The notes: generated by a model from the letters alone, not told the origin. Shown: positions 52,115-62,279, counted from the first letter of the stretch. The stretch is DNA of 64,000 nucleotides from Acidobacteriota bacterium (GCA_003223255.1 QHYJ01000137.1:1-64000), one strand, 5' to 3'. Numbers and translations: made by a program.

Positions 52115-54093
52115 ATGAACGGCATTTTTCGGCGAAGCGTTGTCGCTGGCGCAACCATTCTTGCGTGCGGTCTGGCACTCGCCGCTCAGGAAGCGCTGAA
52201 GCGCTCCATCACCTTCGAGGACATGATCAAAATGCATCGTATCGCCGAACCGCAAATCTCTCCCGACGGGAAATGGATCGTTTACACCGTTGCCACTCCG
52301 GACATGGAAGCCAACCGCAACGCCAGTGACATTTGGCTCGTTCCCACCTCCGGCGGAGCGCCCTCGCAGCTCACGCAAAGCGGGCATGATTCCTCGCCCG
52401 TCTGGTCGCCCGACGGAAAAACCATCGCGTTTCTTTCTTCGCGCAGCGGCGAATCCCAGGTTTACTTGCTCTCGCTCGCGGGCGGCGAAGCGCAGCGCCT
52501 TACCAAATCGTCGACCGGGGCCGACCTCGTGAAGTGGTCGCCCGACGGAAAAACGATCGCCTTCACGTCCTCCGTCTATCCCGACTGCAAAGACGACGAC
52601 TGCAACAGCCGGCGCGACGCCGGCAAAGAAAAGAACAAAGTGAAAGCCCACGTCGCCGAGCATCTCCTCTACCGTCGCTGGATGCACTGGAATGACGGCA
52701 AGCGCGCCCATTTATTCGTCGTTCCCGCGGATGGCAGCGCCGCTCCGCGCGACCTCACTCCAGGCGCGGACTACGACGTTCCTCCCGACGAGCGCGGCGG
52801 CCCGGGCGACATCAACTTCTCTCCCGACAGCAAAGAGCTTTGCTTCACTGCCGTAACGGACAAGATGGAAGCCATCAGCACCAACGGTGATTTGTTCACC
52901 GTTCCTGTGGCAGGTGGCGAAATCAAGCGCATCACCACGCAGCCGGGCTTCGACGGCGAGCCCTTTACGACCGCCAGACGGGCAAGATCGCAAATCTCTC
53001 CGAAGGCTTCGACCGCAGCGCCGACGAACTCGCCTGGTCCGCCGACAGCAAAACGATTTATTTCACTGCCGAAAACGAAACGCAAAAGCCCGTCTACGCC
53101 ATGGCCGCGCGCGCTGGCGCGGAGCCAAAGAAAATCATCGCCGATACTTACAACGCCGCAATTTCGTTTAGCGCTGACGGAAAAGCCATGGCCTTCGAAC
53201 GCACCAGCTTGACCATGCCCGCCGAAGTTTTTGCCGCTTCCAGCGACGGCTCCAACACGCGCCAGCTCACCCATCACAACGAGCCGACTCGCGCTGCTCT
53301 AGAAATGAATCCGCCGGAAACTTTCTGGTTTGCTGGCGCCGAAGGCACGGAAGTAGAAGCCATGCTGATTCGCCCGCCGAAATTCGATGCCGCGAAAAAA
53401 TATCCACTTCTCGTTTTGCTTCACGGCGGGCCGCAAACCATGTGGTCCAACGCCTGGGGCTATCGCTGGAACGCGGAAGTGTTTTCCGGCGCGGGCTACG
53501 TCACGCTGATGATCAACCGCCGCGGCTCCACCGGCTATGGCCAGAAATTCACCGACGAAATCACCAACGACTGGGGCGGCAAAGCCTATGTCGATGTGAT
53601 GAACGGCGTGGACTATGTGCTGAAAAAATATCCGTTCATCGATGGCACGCGCATGGCCGCAGCCGGTGGCTCTTATGGCGGCTACCTGGCCGACTGGATC
53701 GCCGCGCACAACGGGCGCTTCAAAGCCATCATTAGCCACGCCGGCGTGTACGACAAAGTGTCCATGTACGCGACCGAGGAATTGTGGTTCGAGGAGCACG
53801 ACATGCAGGGCACGCCGTGGACGAATCCAGAGAGCTACCGCAAGTGGGCTCCCGTCACCTACGCCGGCGAACTTGGAAAATTCAAAACGCCCACGCTCGT
53901 CATTTGCGGCGAGCGCGACTACCGCGTCCCCTACACGCAATCACTCGAATTCTTCAGCGCGCTCCAGCGCCAGGGCGTGCCCTCCAAGCTCGTGGTTTTC
54001 CCCGATGAAGGTCACTGGATCCTGAAGCCGCAAAACGCGCAGTTTTGGTACAAAACATTTCTCGACTGGCTCGCGCTTTATCTTCTGAAGTAG
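52115..54093 (+). pseudogene. Secreted S9-family prolyl oligopeptidase-like peptidase, disrupted by an ~82-base deletion
   Basis: The signal peptide MNGIFRRSVVAGATILACGLALAAQ starts at ATG 52115 (SD GGGAGAGA). WD40-like propeller repeats follow (ISPDGKWIVYTV, WSPDGKTIAFLSSR). After FDGEP, near 52970, the frame changes. Relative to family members about 28 residues are missing before YDRQTGKIANLSEGFDRS. The catalytic domain after that is complete: nucleophile Ser in AAGGSYGGYLADW, Asp in CGERDYRVPYTQS, His in FPDEGHWIL. The loss is in the propeller, and the active site is intact in the new frame. Confidence 0.85.
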
Positions 54094-54674
54094 TAGTCAA
54101 CCATACGGCTCATCGCGCGCCGGGCAAACCGAAAAAGGTGGTAGATCAGAAACACACAGAGTACCAATAGCGCGGCAACAAGAATCGTTGTGACCATCGG
54201 GCGAACCGTGGCCATCCACGACAACCACACCGCGAGGATATCCTCGCCAAGACTCAACACCCAGTTGCTGAACGGTTCCGGGCTCAAATTGACGGCCGCT
54301 CGCGTGCTCGCTTTTGTTCCATGCGAAGTCAGCGCCACGCCGCCGGCAAGCAGCGCCGCTCCCCAGCGCCACGGGGCTTCCGCGCCAGCCCCAGCCGCGT
54401 ACGCAAGGAAAGCCGCGGCGGGCGGACGTATGAACGTGTGCATGAAATCCCAGATGGTGTCGAAGTATTGAATTTTGTCAGCGAAAAATTCGGCCACATA
54501 CAGGGCTGCGGCAACGCCGATGACCCAGGGATTCGCCACCGGCTGCAGCGACGCGGGCAGATGGATTACGCCATAACGCTCCAGCAGCCCAAGGGTCGCC
54601 ACCGTGGCGTACAGATTCAGTCCGGAAGAAAATCCGGCGCCGAGCGCGAGGCCTAGCGTCTGAATTGGGTTCAC
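54078..54674 (-). CDS. DUF4126 membrane protein
   Basis: The 198-residue protein has about four helices and the family opening MNPIQTLGLALGAGFSSGLNLYATVATLGLLERYG. Blocks VAEFFADKIQYFDTIWDF and GGVALTSHGTKASTRAAVNLSPEPFSNW are DUF4126 signatures. Function is unknown. Its 3' end overlaps the end of the S9 gene by 16 bases (convergent). Confidence 0.88.
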   Translation of the reverse strand: MNPIQTLGLALGAGFSSGLNLYATVATLGLLERYGVIHLPASLQPVANPWVIGVAAALYVAEFFADKIQYFDTIWDFMHTFIRPPAAAFLAYAAGAGAEAPWRWGAALLAGGVALTSHGTKASTRAAVNLSPEPFSNWVLSLGEDILAVWLSWMATVRPMVTTILVAALLVLCVFLIYHLFRFARRAMSRMVDYYFRR

Positions 54675-54739
54675 GCAACCCCATCATAGCAGCCGTCGCT
54701 ACACGCGTCGAAACGCAACAGGCCCCAAACACCTCAGTA

Positions 54740-54761
54740 CGGGCGGGGCTTGCACCGCCCG
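54740..54761. repeat. GC-rich hairpin CGGGCGG-N8-CCGCCCG
   Basis: A seven-base perfect stem with an eight-base loop lies in the gap between the divergent DUF4126 and TPR genes. There is no T-tract, so an intrinsic terminator is unlikely. It could be a REP-like palindrome or a regulator site; only the symmetry is seen. Confidence 0.35.
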
Positions 54762-54909
54762 CTCATGTGAAATTAAAGGGCTCTGCCCGCACCGGCACGT
54801 AACTCCTGCACAGAAAGGCACCGAGGTTCCGTTTGACCGTCGCGGAAAAGCAAGCGATGCTGTTCTTTCCTGGCGGTGCTGAACGAGGCTAGCCAAGGGA
54901 CGGTCGTCC

Positions 54910-55650
54910 ATGTCCGAGCTGAGACACCTTTTTCCTTCGTGGGGATTTCTCTTGCAGATCCTGGCGATCGTGCACTTCTTCCGGCGCCGCCCCGAGGGCT
55001 ATTGGTTCTTCGTCATTTTCTTTGGCGGCTTCCTCGGTGCCAGCGTGTACATCCTCGCGGAAATGGTTCCCGACCTCGGCCTCCTTCGTGACACCATGCA
55101 AGGATTCGGCCGGCGCTCGCGCATCCAAAAGGTTGAGACTAATATCCTCGATAACCCTTCGCCCGCCAATTACGAAGAGTTGGGGGAGCTGTATAAAGAT
55201 CAGGGCCAGTACGCGAAGGGCCGCGAAGCATTCACCCACGCCATCGAGGCGCGCAGCGATTCCATCTACACGTTTTATTCGCGCGCGCTGTGTTCTCTGG
55301 CAATGGACGATCTCCCCGCGGCGATTCCCGACCTCGAGCGGGTCGTCGCCGGCGACCGCAAGTTCGATTACTACCGCGCCGCGGGATTGCTGGCGGACGC
55401 TTACGCGCGCACCGGCGATTTGCAGCGTGCCGAGCCCCTGTTCGCCGAAGTCACGCAAATCTCCACCACGCCCGAGACGCTCTACAACTACTCGAGCTTC
55501 CTGAAAACCGCGAACCGCCGCGACGAAGCCCGCGAATGGGCGCAAAAACTCTTGGCAAAGAAGCGTACGCTTCCGCGTTACATGCAGCGCCGCGAACGCC
55601 CCTGGTTCCGCAAAGGCAAAAGCCTGCTCAAAGAACTTGCCGCCAGCTAA
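54910..55650 (+). CDS. Membrane-anchored TPR-repeat protein
   Basis: Two N-terminal helices (WGFLLQILAIVHFF; GYWFFVIFFGGFLGASVYILAE) anchor a cytoplasmic or periplasmic TPR array from residue ~80: NYEELGELYKDQGQYAKGREAFTHAIEARSDS, YRAAGLLADAYARTGDLQRAEPLF, and TLYNYSSFLKTANRRDEAREWAQKLL. TPRs mediate protein contacts. No partner is suggested by neighbours. The N-terminus has a PLDc_N-like look. Confidence 0.82.
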   Translation: MSELRHLFPSWGFLLQILAIVHFFRRRPEGYWFFVIFFGGFLGASVYILAEMVPDLGLLRDTMQGFGRRSRIQKVETNILDNPSPANYEELGELYKDQGQYAKGREAFTHAIEARSDSIYTFYSRALCSLAMDDLPAAIPDLERVVAGDRKFDYYRAAGLLADAYARTGDLQRAEPLFAEVTQISTTPETLYNYSSFLKTANRRDEAREWAQKLLAKKRTLPRYMQRRERPWFRKGKSLLKELAAS

Positions 55651-55666
55651 AACATTCCTCGCCGAC

Positions 55667-56069
55667 TCGCAAAAAACAAACACGGCTGGTCGCCGGACGG
55701 CACAAAAGTCGTCTTCGAGTCTGCTGCGAGCAACCTGGTCCCCACCGGCACCAACGGCCGCCAGCACATCTTCTCAAGGACTTGACGGCGGGCGCAGTCA
55801 CCCTCGTATCCGCAGACGGAAACGGCCAGCTGGGTAACGGTTCGAACTCCTTTCCTGCGTTCTCGCCCGATGGCACCGAAGTGGCGTTCGTTTCTACTTC
55901 GATTAAAAAACGCTTGGTTCGCGTGAAGCGAGGACGCCTGGCTCTCGCCAAGTTCGCGAGGCCAGGTCCCACTAGACTCACGAACGGATCCGCCTTGGTG
56001 ATACTGGATCTTCAGACCTATGCCTTTCTCCGGAATCACTCTTTCCCCTCGCCTTTTCCTGCGGCATAA
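55667..56069 (+). pseudogene. Remnant of a TolB/PD40-repeat protein
   Basis: Pieces in two frames read HGWSPDGTKVVFESAASNLVPTGTNG and LTAGAVTLVSADGNGQLGNGSNSFPAFSPDGTEVAFVSTS, the typical PD40/TolB-like propeller repeat found in secreted Acidobacterial proteins. No start or complete propeller is present, and the downstream part is non-repetitive. It is a fragment within the 509-base gap between the TPR protein and the OPT transporter; the remainder of the gap shows nothing else. Confidence 0.5.
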
Positions 56070-56159
56070 TCCCCCACACAGCTGCAGCCAATTTGGCAGG
56101 GATCCGGGGGTAAGAAACGCCGGACTGCGACCGGCGCCACACAATCGAAGGAGGATTCG

Positions 56160-58382
56160 GTGAGCGAACAAACGGCAGTTCGCGAACGGCCATGGAGTTC
56201 CACGGCGCCGCCGGGAGAATTTCAGACTTACATTTCCGCGGAGGAAACGCTCAAGGAATTCACGATTCGCGCGGTGATTCTTGGCGCGCTGTTTGGCCTG
56301 CTGTTTGGCGCAGTCAGCGTCTACGTCGGCCTGCGTGCGGGACTCACGGTTTCCGCTTCGATTCCCATAGCCGTGCTATCGATCAGCATCCTGCGGGCGT
56401 TTGGCCGCTCGACCATCCTCGAGAACAACATCGTGCAGACCACAGGCTCGGCCGGAGAATCGCTTGCCGCCGGCGTGATGTTCACGCTGCCCGCGCTCAT
56501 CTTTCTGGGCTTCGGCTCGGAATTTACCTTCTGGCGCATTTTCCCGCTGGCTTTGCTGGGCGGATGGCTGGGCGTCCTGTTCATGATTCCGCTGCGCCGC
56601 CAACTCATCGTCAAGGAGCACGGCAATCTGACTTTCCCCGAGGGCACAGCCTGCGCCGACGTTTTGGTTGCTGGGGAGCGCGGCGGTTCGTTTGCCGGAC
56701 GCGTGTTTTGGGGCCTTGGCCTCGGCGGCGCGTACACCTTCATGATGAACACCATGCAGGCGTGGACCGGCCAGCCGGAAGCGCGACCGCGCTGGTTTCC
56801 AGGAGCCTCCTTTCGCGCCACCATCACGTCGGAATATTTGGGAGTCGGCTACATCATCGGTCCCAGAGTGGCGGGCATCCTCTTTGCAGGCGGTGTAATC
56901 TCCTGGTTGCTGGTCATGCCGGCGATTCAATTTTTCGGTCAGCTCGCGGGCAATACACCGATCTATCCCTCCACCATTCCCATACCGAAAATGACGCCGG
57001 ACGATATGTGGCGCCAGTACATCCGGCCAATGGCAGCGGGAGCCGTGGCCGCAGCCGGATTAATCACTTTGATTCGCACGATGCCCACCATCATTTCCGC
57101 CCTGGGCGCAGGCTTGAAAGATGTGCGCGCGGAAGGAAATAACCCAACCGCCGCGAATGCTGCCAGCCGCATTGAGCGCGACATGCCCATGAGCTGGGTC
57201 ATTGCCGGCTCCGCAGTGATCATTCTCTTGCTGTTCGTGCTGCTGACGGTTGCACCCGTCAAGGGCGCAAACACTGCGTGGTATCAGAATCTTCTTGCGG
57301 GCATTCTCGTGGTGATCTTTGGATTTCTCTTTGTCACCGTGGCCTCGCGCATTAGCGGATTGCTCGGCAATTCCTCCAACCCGGTTAGCGGCATGAGCAT
57401 CGGCACACTCATGGCCACCTGCGCTATTTTTCTCCTGGCCGGTTGGACCGCACCAAGCTACGGCGTCCTTGCGCTCACCATTGGCGGATCGGTATGCATC
57501 GCCGCGGCCATCGCGGGCGCGACTTCGCAGGATTTGAAGACCGGCTATCTCGTTGGCGCCACGCCGGCGCGCCAGCAGTGGGGCCTGCTGGTGGGCGTAA
57601 CCGTCTCCACTTTCGCCATCGGCATCACGCTCGGCCTGATGAATAAAGGCCTCGAAAAGTACATCCCCACGCAAATTCCCATCCATCTGCAAGCCTTGCC
57701 AACCGGAGTGAAAGTGGAAAGAGCAACCTTCGAACATCTGGGAAAAAACTACGTGCTCATCAATGCCCTCGGTTCCGCTCAGGTTCCGGATGGCGAATAT
57801 CTCTACGACCCCGATTCCGAGCGGATTGAACTCCAGTGGGCACCAGGGATCGGAAGCGATAAAGCGCCGGCTCCGCAAGCGCGTCTGATGGCGACCGTGA
57901 TCAACGGCATCCTCAGCCAGCGCTTGCCGTGGCGCCTGGTCTTGATGGGCGTGGCCTTGGTGATTGCAGTTGAAATTCTCGGTATCCGCTCACTCGCTTT
58001 TGCGGTCGGCGCTTACCTCTCCATTGGAACCACCGCAACCATGTTTGCGGGCGGACTTGTCCGTGTGCTTGTCGAAGCGACCACGAAGAAAAAGGAAGAA
58101 AGCGAAGCCAGCCCCGGAGCGCTCTATTCCAGCGGGTTGATTGCGGCCGGAGGTGTCTTCGGCTTGCTGGGGATTGTCATCAACTTGCTGCAGGATCCGG
58201 AGATTCCCGCGCACGTGCCCCATTGGCTTACGACTGTTCTGCGGCTGCCGTGGCGGACAGATCTTTTTGCTTTTGGCCCAAAGATTTTCGGCTCGCTTGC
58301 GACCAGCAACCTCTTCGGCTTAATCATGTTCCTGATTCTTGCAGCATCTCTTTTTTATTTCGCCCGCAAGAAACTGGATTGA
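56160..58382 (+). CDS. OPT-family oligopeptide transporter
   Basis: The start is GTG 56160 after a strong GAAGGAGG ribosome-binding site. The 740-residue protein has about sixteen helices, with an N-terminal AVSVYVGLRAGLTVSASIPIAVLSISILRAFG and NNIVQTTGSAGESLAAGVMFTLPALI, the OPT family signature. The C-terminal part includes RLPWRLVLMGVALVIAVEILGIRSLAFAVGAYL. It should import peptides or metal-peptide complexes. It fits with the many secreted peptidases in the window. Confidence 0.93.
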   Translation: MSEQTAVRERPWSSTAPPGEFQTYISAEETLKEFTIRAVILGALFGLLFGAVSVYVGLRAGLTVSASIPIAVLSISILRAFGRSTILENNIVQTTGSAGESLAAGVMFTLPALIFLGFGSEFTFWRIFPLALLGGWLGVLFMIPLRRQLIVKEHGNLTFPEGTACADVLVAGERGGSFAGRVFWGLGLGGAYTFMMNTMQAWTGQPEARPRWFPGASFRATITSEYLGVGYIIGPRVAGILFAGGVISWLLVMPAIQFFGQLAGNTPIYPSTIPIPKMTPDDMWRQYIRPMAAGAVAAAGLITLIRTMPTIISALGAGLKDVRAEGNNPTAANAASRIERDMPMSWVIAGSAVIILLLFVLLTVAPVKGANTAWYQNLLAGILVVIFGFLFVTVASRISGLLGNSSNPVSGMSIGTLMATCAIFLLAGWTAPSYGVLALTIGGSVCIAAAIAGATSQDLKTGYLVGATPARQQWGLLVGVTVSTFAIGITLGLMNKGLEKYIPTQIPIHLQALPTGVKVERATFEHLGKNYVLINALGSAQVPDGEYLYDPDSERIELQWAPGIGSDKAPAPQARLMATVINGILSQRLPWRLVLMGVALVIAVEILGIRSLAFAVGAYLSIGTTATMFAGGLVRVLVEATTKKKEESEASPGALYSSGLIAAGGVFGLLGIVINLLQDPEIPAHVPHWLTTVLRLPWRTDLFAFGPKIFGSLATSNLFGLIMFLILAASLFYFARKKLD

Positions 58383-58384
58383 AG

Positions 58385-58411
58385 AAAAGTTCAGGGACCC
58401 AAAAGTTCAGG
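58385..58411 (+). repeat. Short direct repeat between the OPT and rhomboid genes
   Basis: The 11-mer aaaagttcagg occurs at 58385-58395 and 58401-58411 (16-base period). A function is not apparent. Confidence 0.35.
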
Positions 58412-58478
58412 AGTCCATCGCCTCTCTTCTGCCCCCGTCTCTTTGACGGAAAGCGTCCTCTCACCGTAGACTTTGTTT

Positions 58479-59273
58479 ATGTATTCTCGGTCGGGAATCA
58501 GGAGCTATCGCCTCAGCTTCGACTTTTACGTAACTTCGGCTGTCAAGTTTCTCCTGATCGCCAATGTTGCGGTTTTCATCTTGGAAGCCCTGCTTTTCCG
58601 CTTTTCTGGAAGGCTAGCTTATGAAGACTTGCTGAAGCTGTTCGGCCTTGTGCCTGCCGGGGTCTTTCCTGGCCTGCGCATCTGGCAGCCTTTCACGTAT
58701 TTGTTCCTGCACGACGTCGGCAGCATCTGGCACATCCTCATGAACATGTTCATGCTGTGGATGTTTGGCCGCGAATTGGAACTCGTCTGGGGAAGAAGTC
58801 GGTTCTTGCGTTATTACTTCATGACGGGCGTTGGCGCGGGACTCATCAACGTCATTGTAAAAATGGTTCCGGCGCTTTTCGGTCAGGGAATTCCAACCTC
58901 GGCATACATTTCTACCATCGGCGCTTCCGGCGCCATTTTCGGAATTTTGGTGGCCTGCGCCATGCTCTTTCCTGACCGGCGCGTCTATGTCTTCCCCCTC
59001 CCTGTGCCCCTGAGCATGCGCACGGTTGTGATTCTCATGACCGTCGTCACGTTTTTGGGAACCTTTGGGTTAGGCGCCGACCGAGTAAGCCACCTCTGTC
59101 ATCTCGGCGGATTATTGGTGGGCTACATTTATTTGCGACGCGGATCTTTTCTTTACAGTTTGCGCAACAGCGTCTCGGATTGGCAACAACGTCGCAATCG
59201 CCGGCGCTTTCAAGTTTACATGAGCAAACACCGCAAGGACCCGCCCTCGCGCCCCGACAACTGGGTCAATTAA
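58479..59273 (+). CDS. Rhomboid-family intramembrane serine protease
   Basis: Rhomboids cleave substrate helices in the membrane. About six helices are seen. WQPFTYLFLHDVGSIWHILMNMFMLWMFG carries the L1-loop and HxxxN pair; nucleophile Ser is in ISTIGASGAIFGILVACAM, and the catalytic His in VSHLCHLGGLLVGYIYL. The basic C-tail (QQRRNRRRFQVYMSKHRKD) is cytoplasmic. I chose ATG 58479 over a TTG two codons upstream. It overlaps the pyruvate kinase end by 8 bases (convergent). Confidence 0.92.
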   Translation: MYSRSGIRSYRLSFDFYVTSAVKFLLIANVAVFILEALLFRFSGRLAYEDLLKLFGLVPAGVFPGLRIWQPFTYLFLHDVGSIWHILMNMFMLWMFGRELELVWGRSRFLRYYFMTGVGAGLINVIVKMVPALFGQGIPTSAYISTIGASGAIFGILVACAMLFPDRRVYVFPLPVPLSMRTVVILMTVVTFLGTFGLGADRVSHLCHLGGLLVGYIYLRRGSFLYSLRNSVSDWQQRRNRRRFQVYMSKHRKDPPSRPDNWVN

Positions 59274-60705
59274 GGGCCCTTCGCGCCGGCCCGCCGATCA
59301 CGTGAAACTTCATGAAGTTCGTCGTGCCCCGGATTCCCATGGGCGTTCCCGCTACGATTCCGATGACGTCGCCTTTGCGCACCAATCGTTCCTCCAGCAA
59401 CCGCTTCTCCGCAACCGCCGCCAAGCCATCGATTTTCCGCACATCCTGAATATTTCGAGGATACACGCCCCAAATTAGCCCCAAGCGCCTTCGCGTTTCC
59501 TGTTCGGGAGAAAATGCCACGATGGGCACCAGCGGGCGGTACCGCGAAATCAGCCGTGCCGTGAATCCGCTGTGCGTGAATACGGCAATCACTTTCATGT
59601 GCAATTCGCGCGAGGCGTGGCACACCAGCTCGGCCACGGTCCCCGGCACTTCGAGCTGCTCCTGCCGCGCGGGCCGTGGAAACTCCCGCACGCTCCCTTC
59701 CGCCTCTTCGATGATACGCGCCATCATGCCTACGGCCTCGATTGGGTACTTTACCGTGGCTGTTTCGGCAGAAAGCATCACCGCATCCGAGCCGTCGAAA
59801 ATGGCGTTGGCCACGTCGGAGGCCTCCGCGCGCGTTGGCCGCGGATTCTCCGTCATGGATTCGAGCATTTGCGTCGCGGTGATTACCGGCCGCCGCAGCT
59901 CTCGCGCCCTGGCAATGATCATCTTCTGCACCACCGGCACGCGCTCTGGACTCATTTCCACGCCGAGATCGCCGCGCGCGATCATCACGGCGTCGGCGGC
60001 GCGCAAGATCGCGTCCAGATTTTCGATCGCCTGAGGTTTTTCCAGCTTGGCAATCACCGGCGTATCTTTTCCCGCGTGACGGATCAATTGTTTCGCCAGT
60101 TGAATGTCTTCGGGCCGCCTCACAAAGCTCACCGCGATGTAATTTGCCCCATGCTTTAACGCAAACGCCAAGTCCGCGCGGTCTTTTGGCGTTAGTGCCG
60201 GAACACGAAGCTTCAAACCGGGCAAATTGATGCCTTTATGCTGGCCCAGCGCGCCGCCGTTGACGATTTCACATACGATTTCTCGCTCGCGCACCTGCTC
60301 GACGCGCAGTTCGATGAGGCCATCCGAAAGCAAGACGCGGTCGCCCCGGTGTACTTCCCGAGGCAGCGCGGTAAATGTAGTGCTGACCCGCGTGGAATCG
60401 CCCAGCACTTTGGCAGCCGTGATGATGAACCGCCGGCCTGCGCGCAGCATGACCGGCCCCCCACCTGCCAGCGCACCCGTCCGGATTTTCGGCCCCTGCA
60501 AATCCGCCAGAATCGCAACTGGCTTTTCGTGCTTCCCGGAGGCGGCACGAATCATCGTGATGCTTTGCGCGTGTTCTTCGTACGTGGCGTGCGAAAAATT
60601 CAAACGCGCAACGTCCATTCCCGCCGCAAACAGGCGGTCGATCATCCCCGGAGAGCAAGTTGCTGGGCCGATCGTGCACACAATCTTCGAGTGACGAAAG
60701 CTCAT
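59266..60705 (-). CDS. pyk: Pyruvate kinase
   Basis: This enzyme makes pyruvate and ATP in the last glycolytic step. The 479-residue protein has MSFRHSKIVCTIGPATCSP, VARLNFSHATYEEH (substrate Asn/Arg region), ILADLQGPKIRTG, ARGDLGVEMSPERVPVVQKMII (metal ligands Glu/Asp region), and TATQMLESMTENPRPTRAEASDVANAIFDGSDAVMLSAETA. The C-terminal allosteric domain runs from about 355. Standard length. A likely promoter lies upstream. Confidence 0.97.
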   Translation of the reverse strand: MSFRHSKIVCTIGPATCSPGMIDRLFAAGMDVARLNFSHATYEEHAQSITMIRAASGKHEKPVAILADLQGPKIRTGALAGGGPVMLRAGRRFIITAAKVLGDSTRVSTTFTALPREVHRGDRVLLSDGLIELRVEQVREREIVCEIVNGGALGQHKGINLPGLKLRVPALTPKDRADLAFALKHGANYIAVSFVRRPEDIQLAKQLIRHAGKDTPVIAKLEKPQAIENLDAILRAADAVMIARGDLGVEMSPERVPVVQKMIIARARELRRPVITATQMLESMTENPRPTRAEASDVANAIFDGSDAVMLSAETATVKYPIEAVGMMARIIEEAEGSVREFPRPARQEQLEVPGTVAELVCHASRELHMKVIAVFTHSGFTARLISRYRPLVPIVAFSPEQETRRRLGLIWGVYPRNIQDVRKIDGLAAVAEKRLLEERLVRKGDVIGIVAGTPMGIRGTTNFMKFHVIGGPARRALN

Positions 60706-60742
60706 GTTTTTTCCGAGGACGGCCTGAACTTTCCGGCTGTCT

Positions 60743-60771
60743 ATTATTCAACCGGAAGCTTTGTTATGTAA
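60743..60771 (-). promoter_or_regulatory. Possible promoter of the pyruvate kinase gene
   Basis: TTACAT (60766-60771) and AATAAT (60743-60748) on the minus strand are 17 bases apart, about 38 bases ahead of the ATG. The match is fair but not strong. Confidence 0.4.
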
Positions 60772-60806
60772 TTTTCTTCTCGGATGGTTGCCAGCGACTT
60801 TTTGCT

Positions 60807-62279
60807 CTAGTAACGCGTGACCGCGAATTCCGTCACAATTTTCGTCAGCACATCCACACCCTTGTCGAACGCAGTCAGAGGAATGCGCTCGTCATCGCCA
60901 TGCATGCGCTTCAAATCGTCATCGGACAACGGAAACGGCACCAGCCCGTATGCCTGCACATTGTGCAGCCGCAACTGGGCAGAGTCCGTTAACCACGTCG
61001 ATTGAAATGGCAGAGCCGGAGCGCCGCCAAATTCCCGCGAAGCCACGCGGCAAATCTGGTTAAAAAAGTCGGATTCCAGCGATGATGGCGGTGCCGCCAG
61101 CCCGGCGTTCGGTTGGATTTCCAGCTTCACTGCCGGGTCATTCACAAGCTTGTTCAGGTCATTTACAACTGTGTTGATCGAATCTCCGGGCAAGAGCCGC
61201 ACATTCAGGTTCGCGCGTGCTTCCGCGGGAATCACGTTGTTAGCTACGCCCGCCGACAGAACCGTCGGCGCAATCGTGTCGCGCATCATCGCATTCCAGA
61301 GCGGGCTGGCATCGGATACCACGCGCTGCGCATGTTCGCCGCGGTCTGGTGTGTCCATCGAGCGAATCCACTTCGCGATTTCGTCGTCTTCCAGTGGCGT
61401 AATGCCCTCGAAATACCGCCGCACAATTGCAGGGAAGTGTACGGGCGCGGAATATGCCCCAATCTTCGCGATGGCGGCAGCCAAATGGACCACGGGATTG
61501 TCCTTTGTGGGTTGCGAAGCATGGCCCGAAGTTCCGCGAGCGATGACCGAGATATTTACAGCCACTTTCTCGCTTGCTTGCACGCCGATGTATTGTGCTT
61601 TGCCATTTTTCATGAAGACGTTGCCGCCTTCATTGATCGCAAAGCCCGCCGCAAACTTGTCCCAGTATTTCGCGATGAGCATCCGGATGCTGGCGTCGCC
61701 GCCTCCTTCTTCATCCGCCGTCGCCAGGAAAATCACATCGCGGTTGATGTGCGCATTCCTGCGCTTCAGGTCAATGAACACTGCCAGGTTCGCCGCAAGC
61801 ATGCCTTTATCATCAATCGCTCCCCGGCCGTACAAATACCCGTCTTTGATTACCGCGCCGAACGGGTCGACCGTCCAGCGAGACCTGTCCACGGGCACGG
61901 TGTCCAGGTGCGCTACCAGCAGCAGAGCTTTCGAGGGGTCCGGCACCACGGAACTGCGCAGGCGCGCCACCACGGCGCTTCGACCCGGCGCCAAATCCAG
62001 AATTTCCGGTTTGATGCCTTCTTTCTGCAGCACCCCGGCCACGTACCTGGCCGCAAGCTGCTCGTTTCCCGGTGGATTGGACGTGTTGATCTTGATCAGG
62101 TCTGCAAGCCAGACGAGCGCTTCTCTGCGAACCGCCGTGGCGTCAGCGACCGGCGATATGCTGGCCGTGTTCACCGGTGTAGCCTGCGGGATTCCTTGCG
62201 CCGCTGCGGGGACGCTCGCGGCTAAGTGCAAGGCCGCTGCGGCTGCAATCGCTTGCCCCACCACCCAATTCCGATTCAC
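60807..62279 (-). CDS. Secreted M20-family metallopeptidase
   Basis: I chose GTG 62277-62279 because GGAGGAGGG lies upstream and it opens a signal peptide (VNRNWVVGQAIAAAAALHLAASVPAAAQ). The M20 core is clear: LLLVAHLDTVPVD, YGRGAIDDKGMLAANL (bridging Asp), and FLATADEEGGGDASIRML (catalytic Glu pair). RMHGDDERIPL supplies the last His ligand. SGHASQPTKDNPVVHLA is the dimerisation (lid) domain. Such enzymes are carboxypeptidase, deacetylase or dipeptidase-like; which one is uncertain. Confidence 0.9.
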   Translation of the reverse strand: MNRNWVVGQAIAAAAALHLAASVPAAAQGIPQATPVNTASISPVADATAVRREALVWLADLIKINTSNPPGNEQLAARYVAGVLQKEGIKPEILDLAPGRSAVVARLRSSVVPDPSKALLLVAHLDTVPVDRSRWTVDPFGAVIKDGYLYGRGAIDDKGMLAANLAVFIDLKRRNAHINRDVIFLATADEEGGGDASIRMLIAKYWDKFAAGFAINEGGNVFMKNGKAQYIGVQASEKVAVNISVIARGTSGHASQPTKDNPVVHLAAAIAKIGAYSAPVHFPAIVRRYFEGITPLEDDEIAKWIRSMDTPDRGEHAQRVVSDASPLWNAMMRDTIAPTVLSAGVANNVIPAEARANLNVRLLPGDSINTVVNDLNKLVNDPAVKLEIQPNAGLAAPPSSLESDFFNQICRVASREFGGAPALPFQSTWLTDSAQLRLHNVQAYGLVPFPLSDDDLKRMHGDDERIPLTAFDKGVDVLTKIVTEFAVTRY

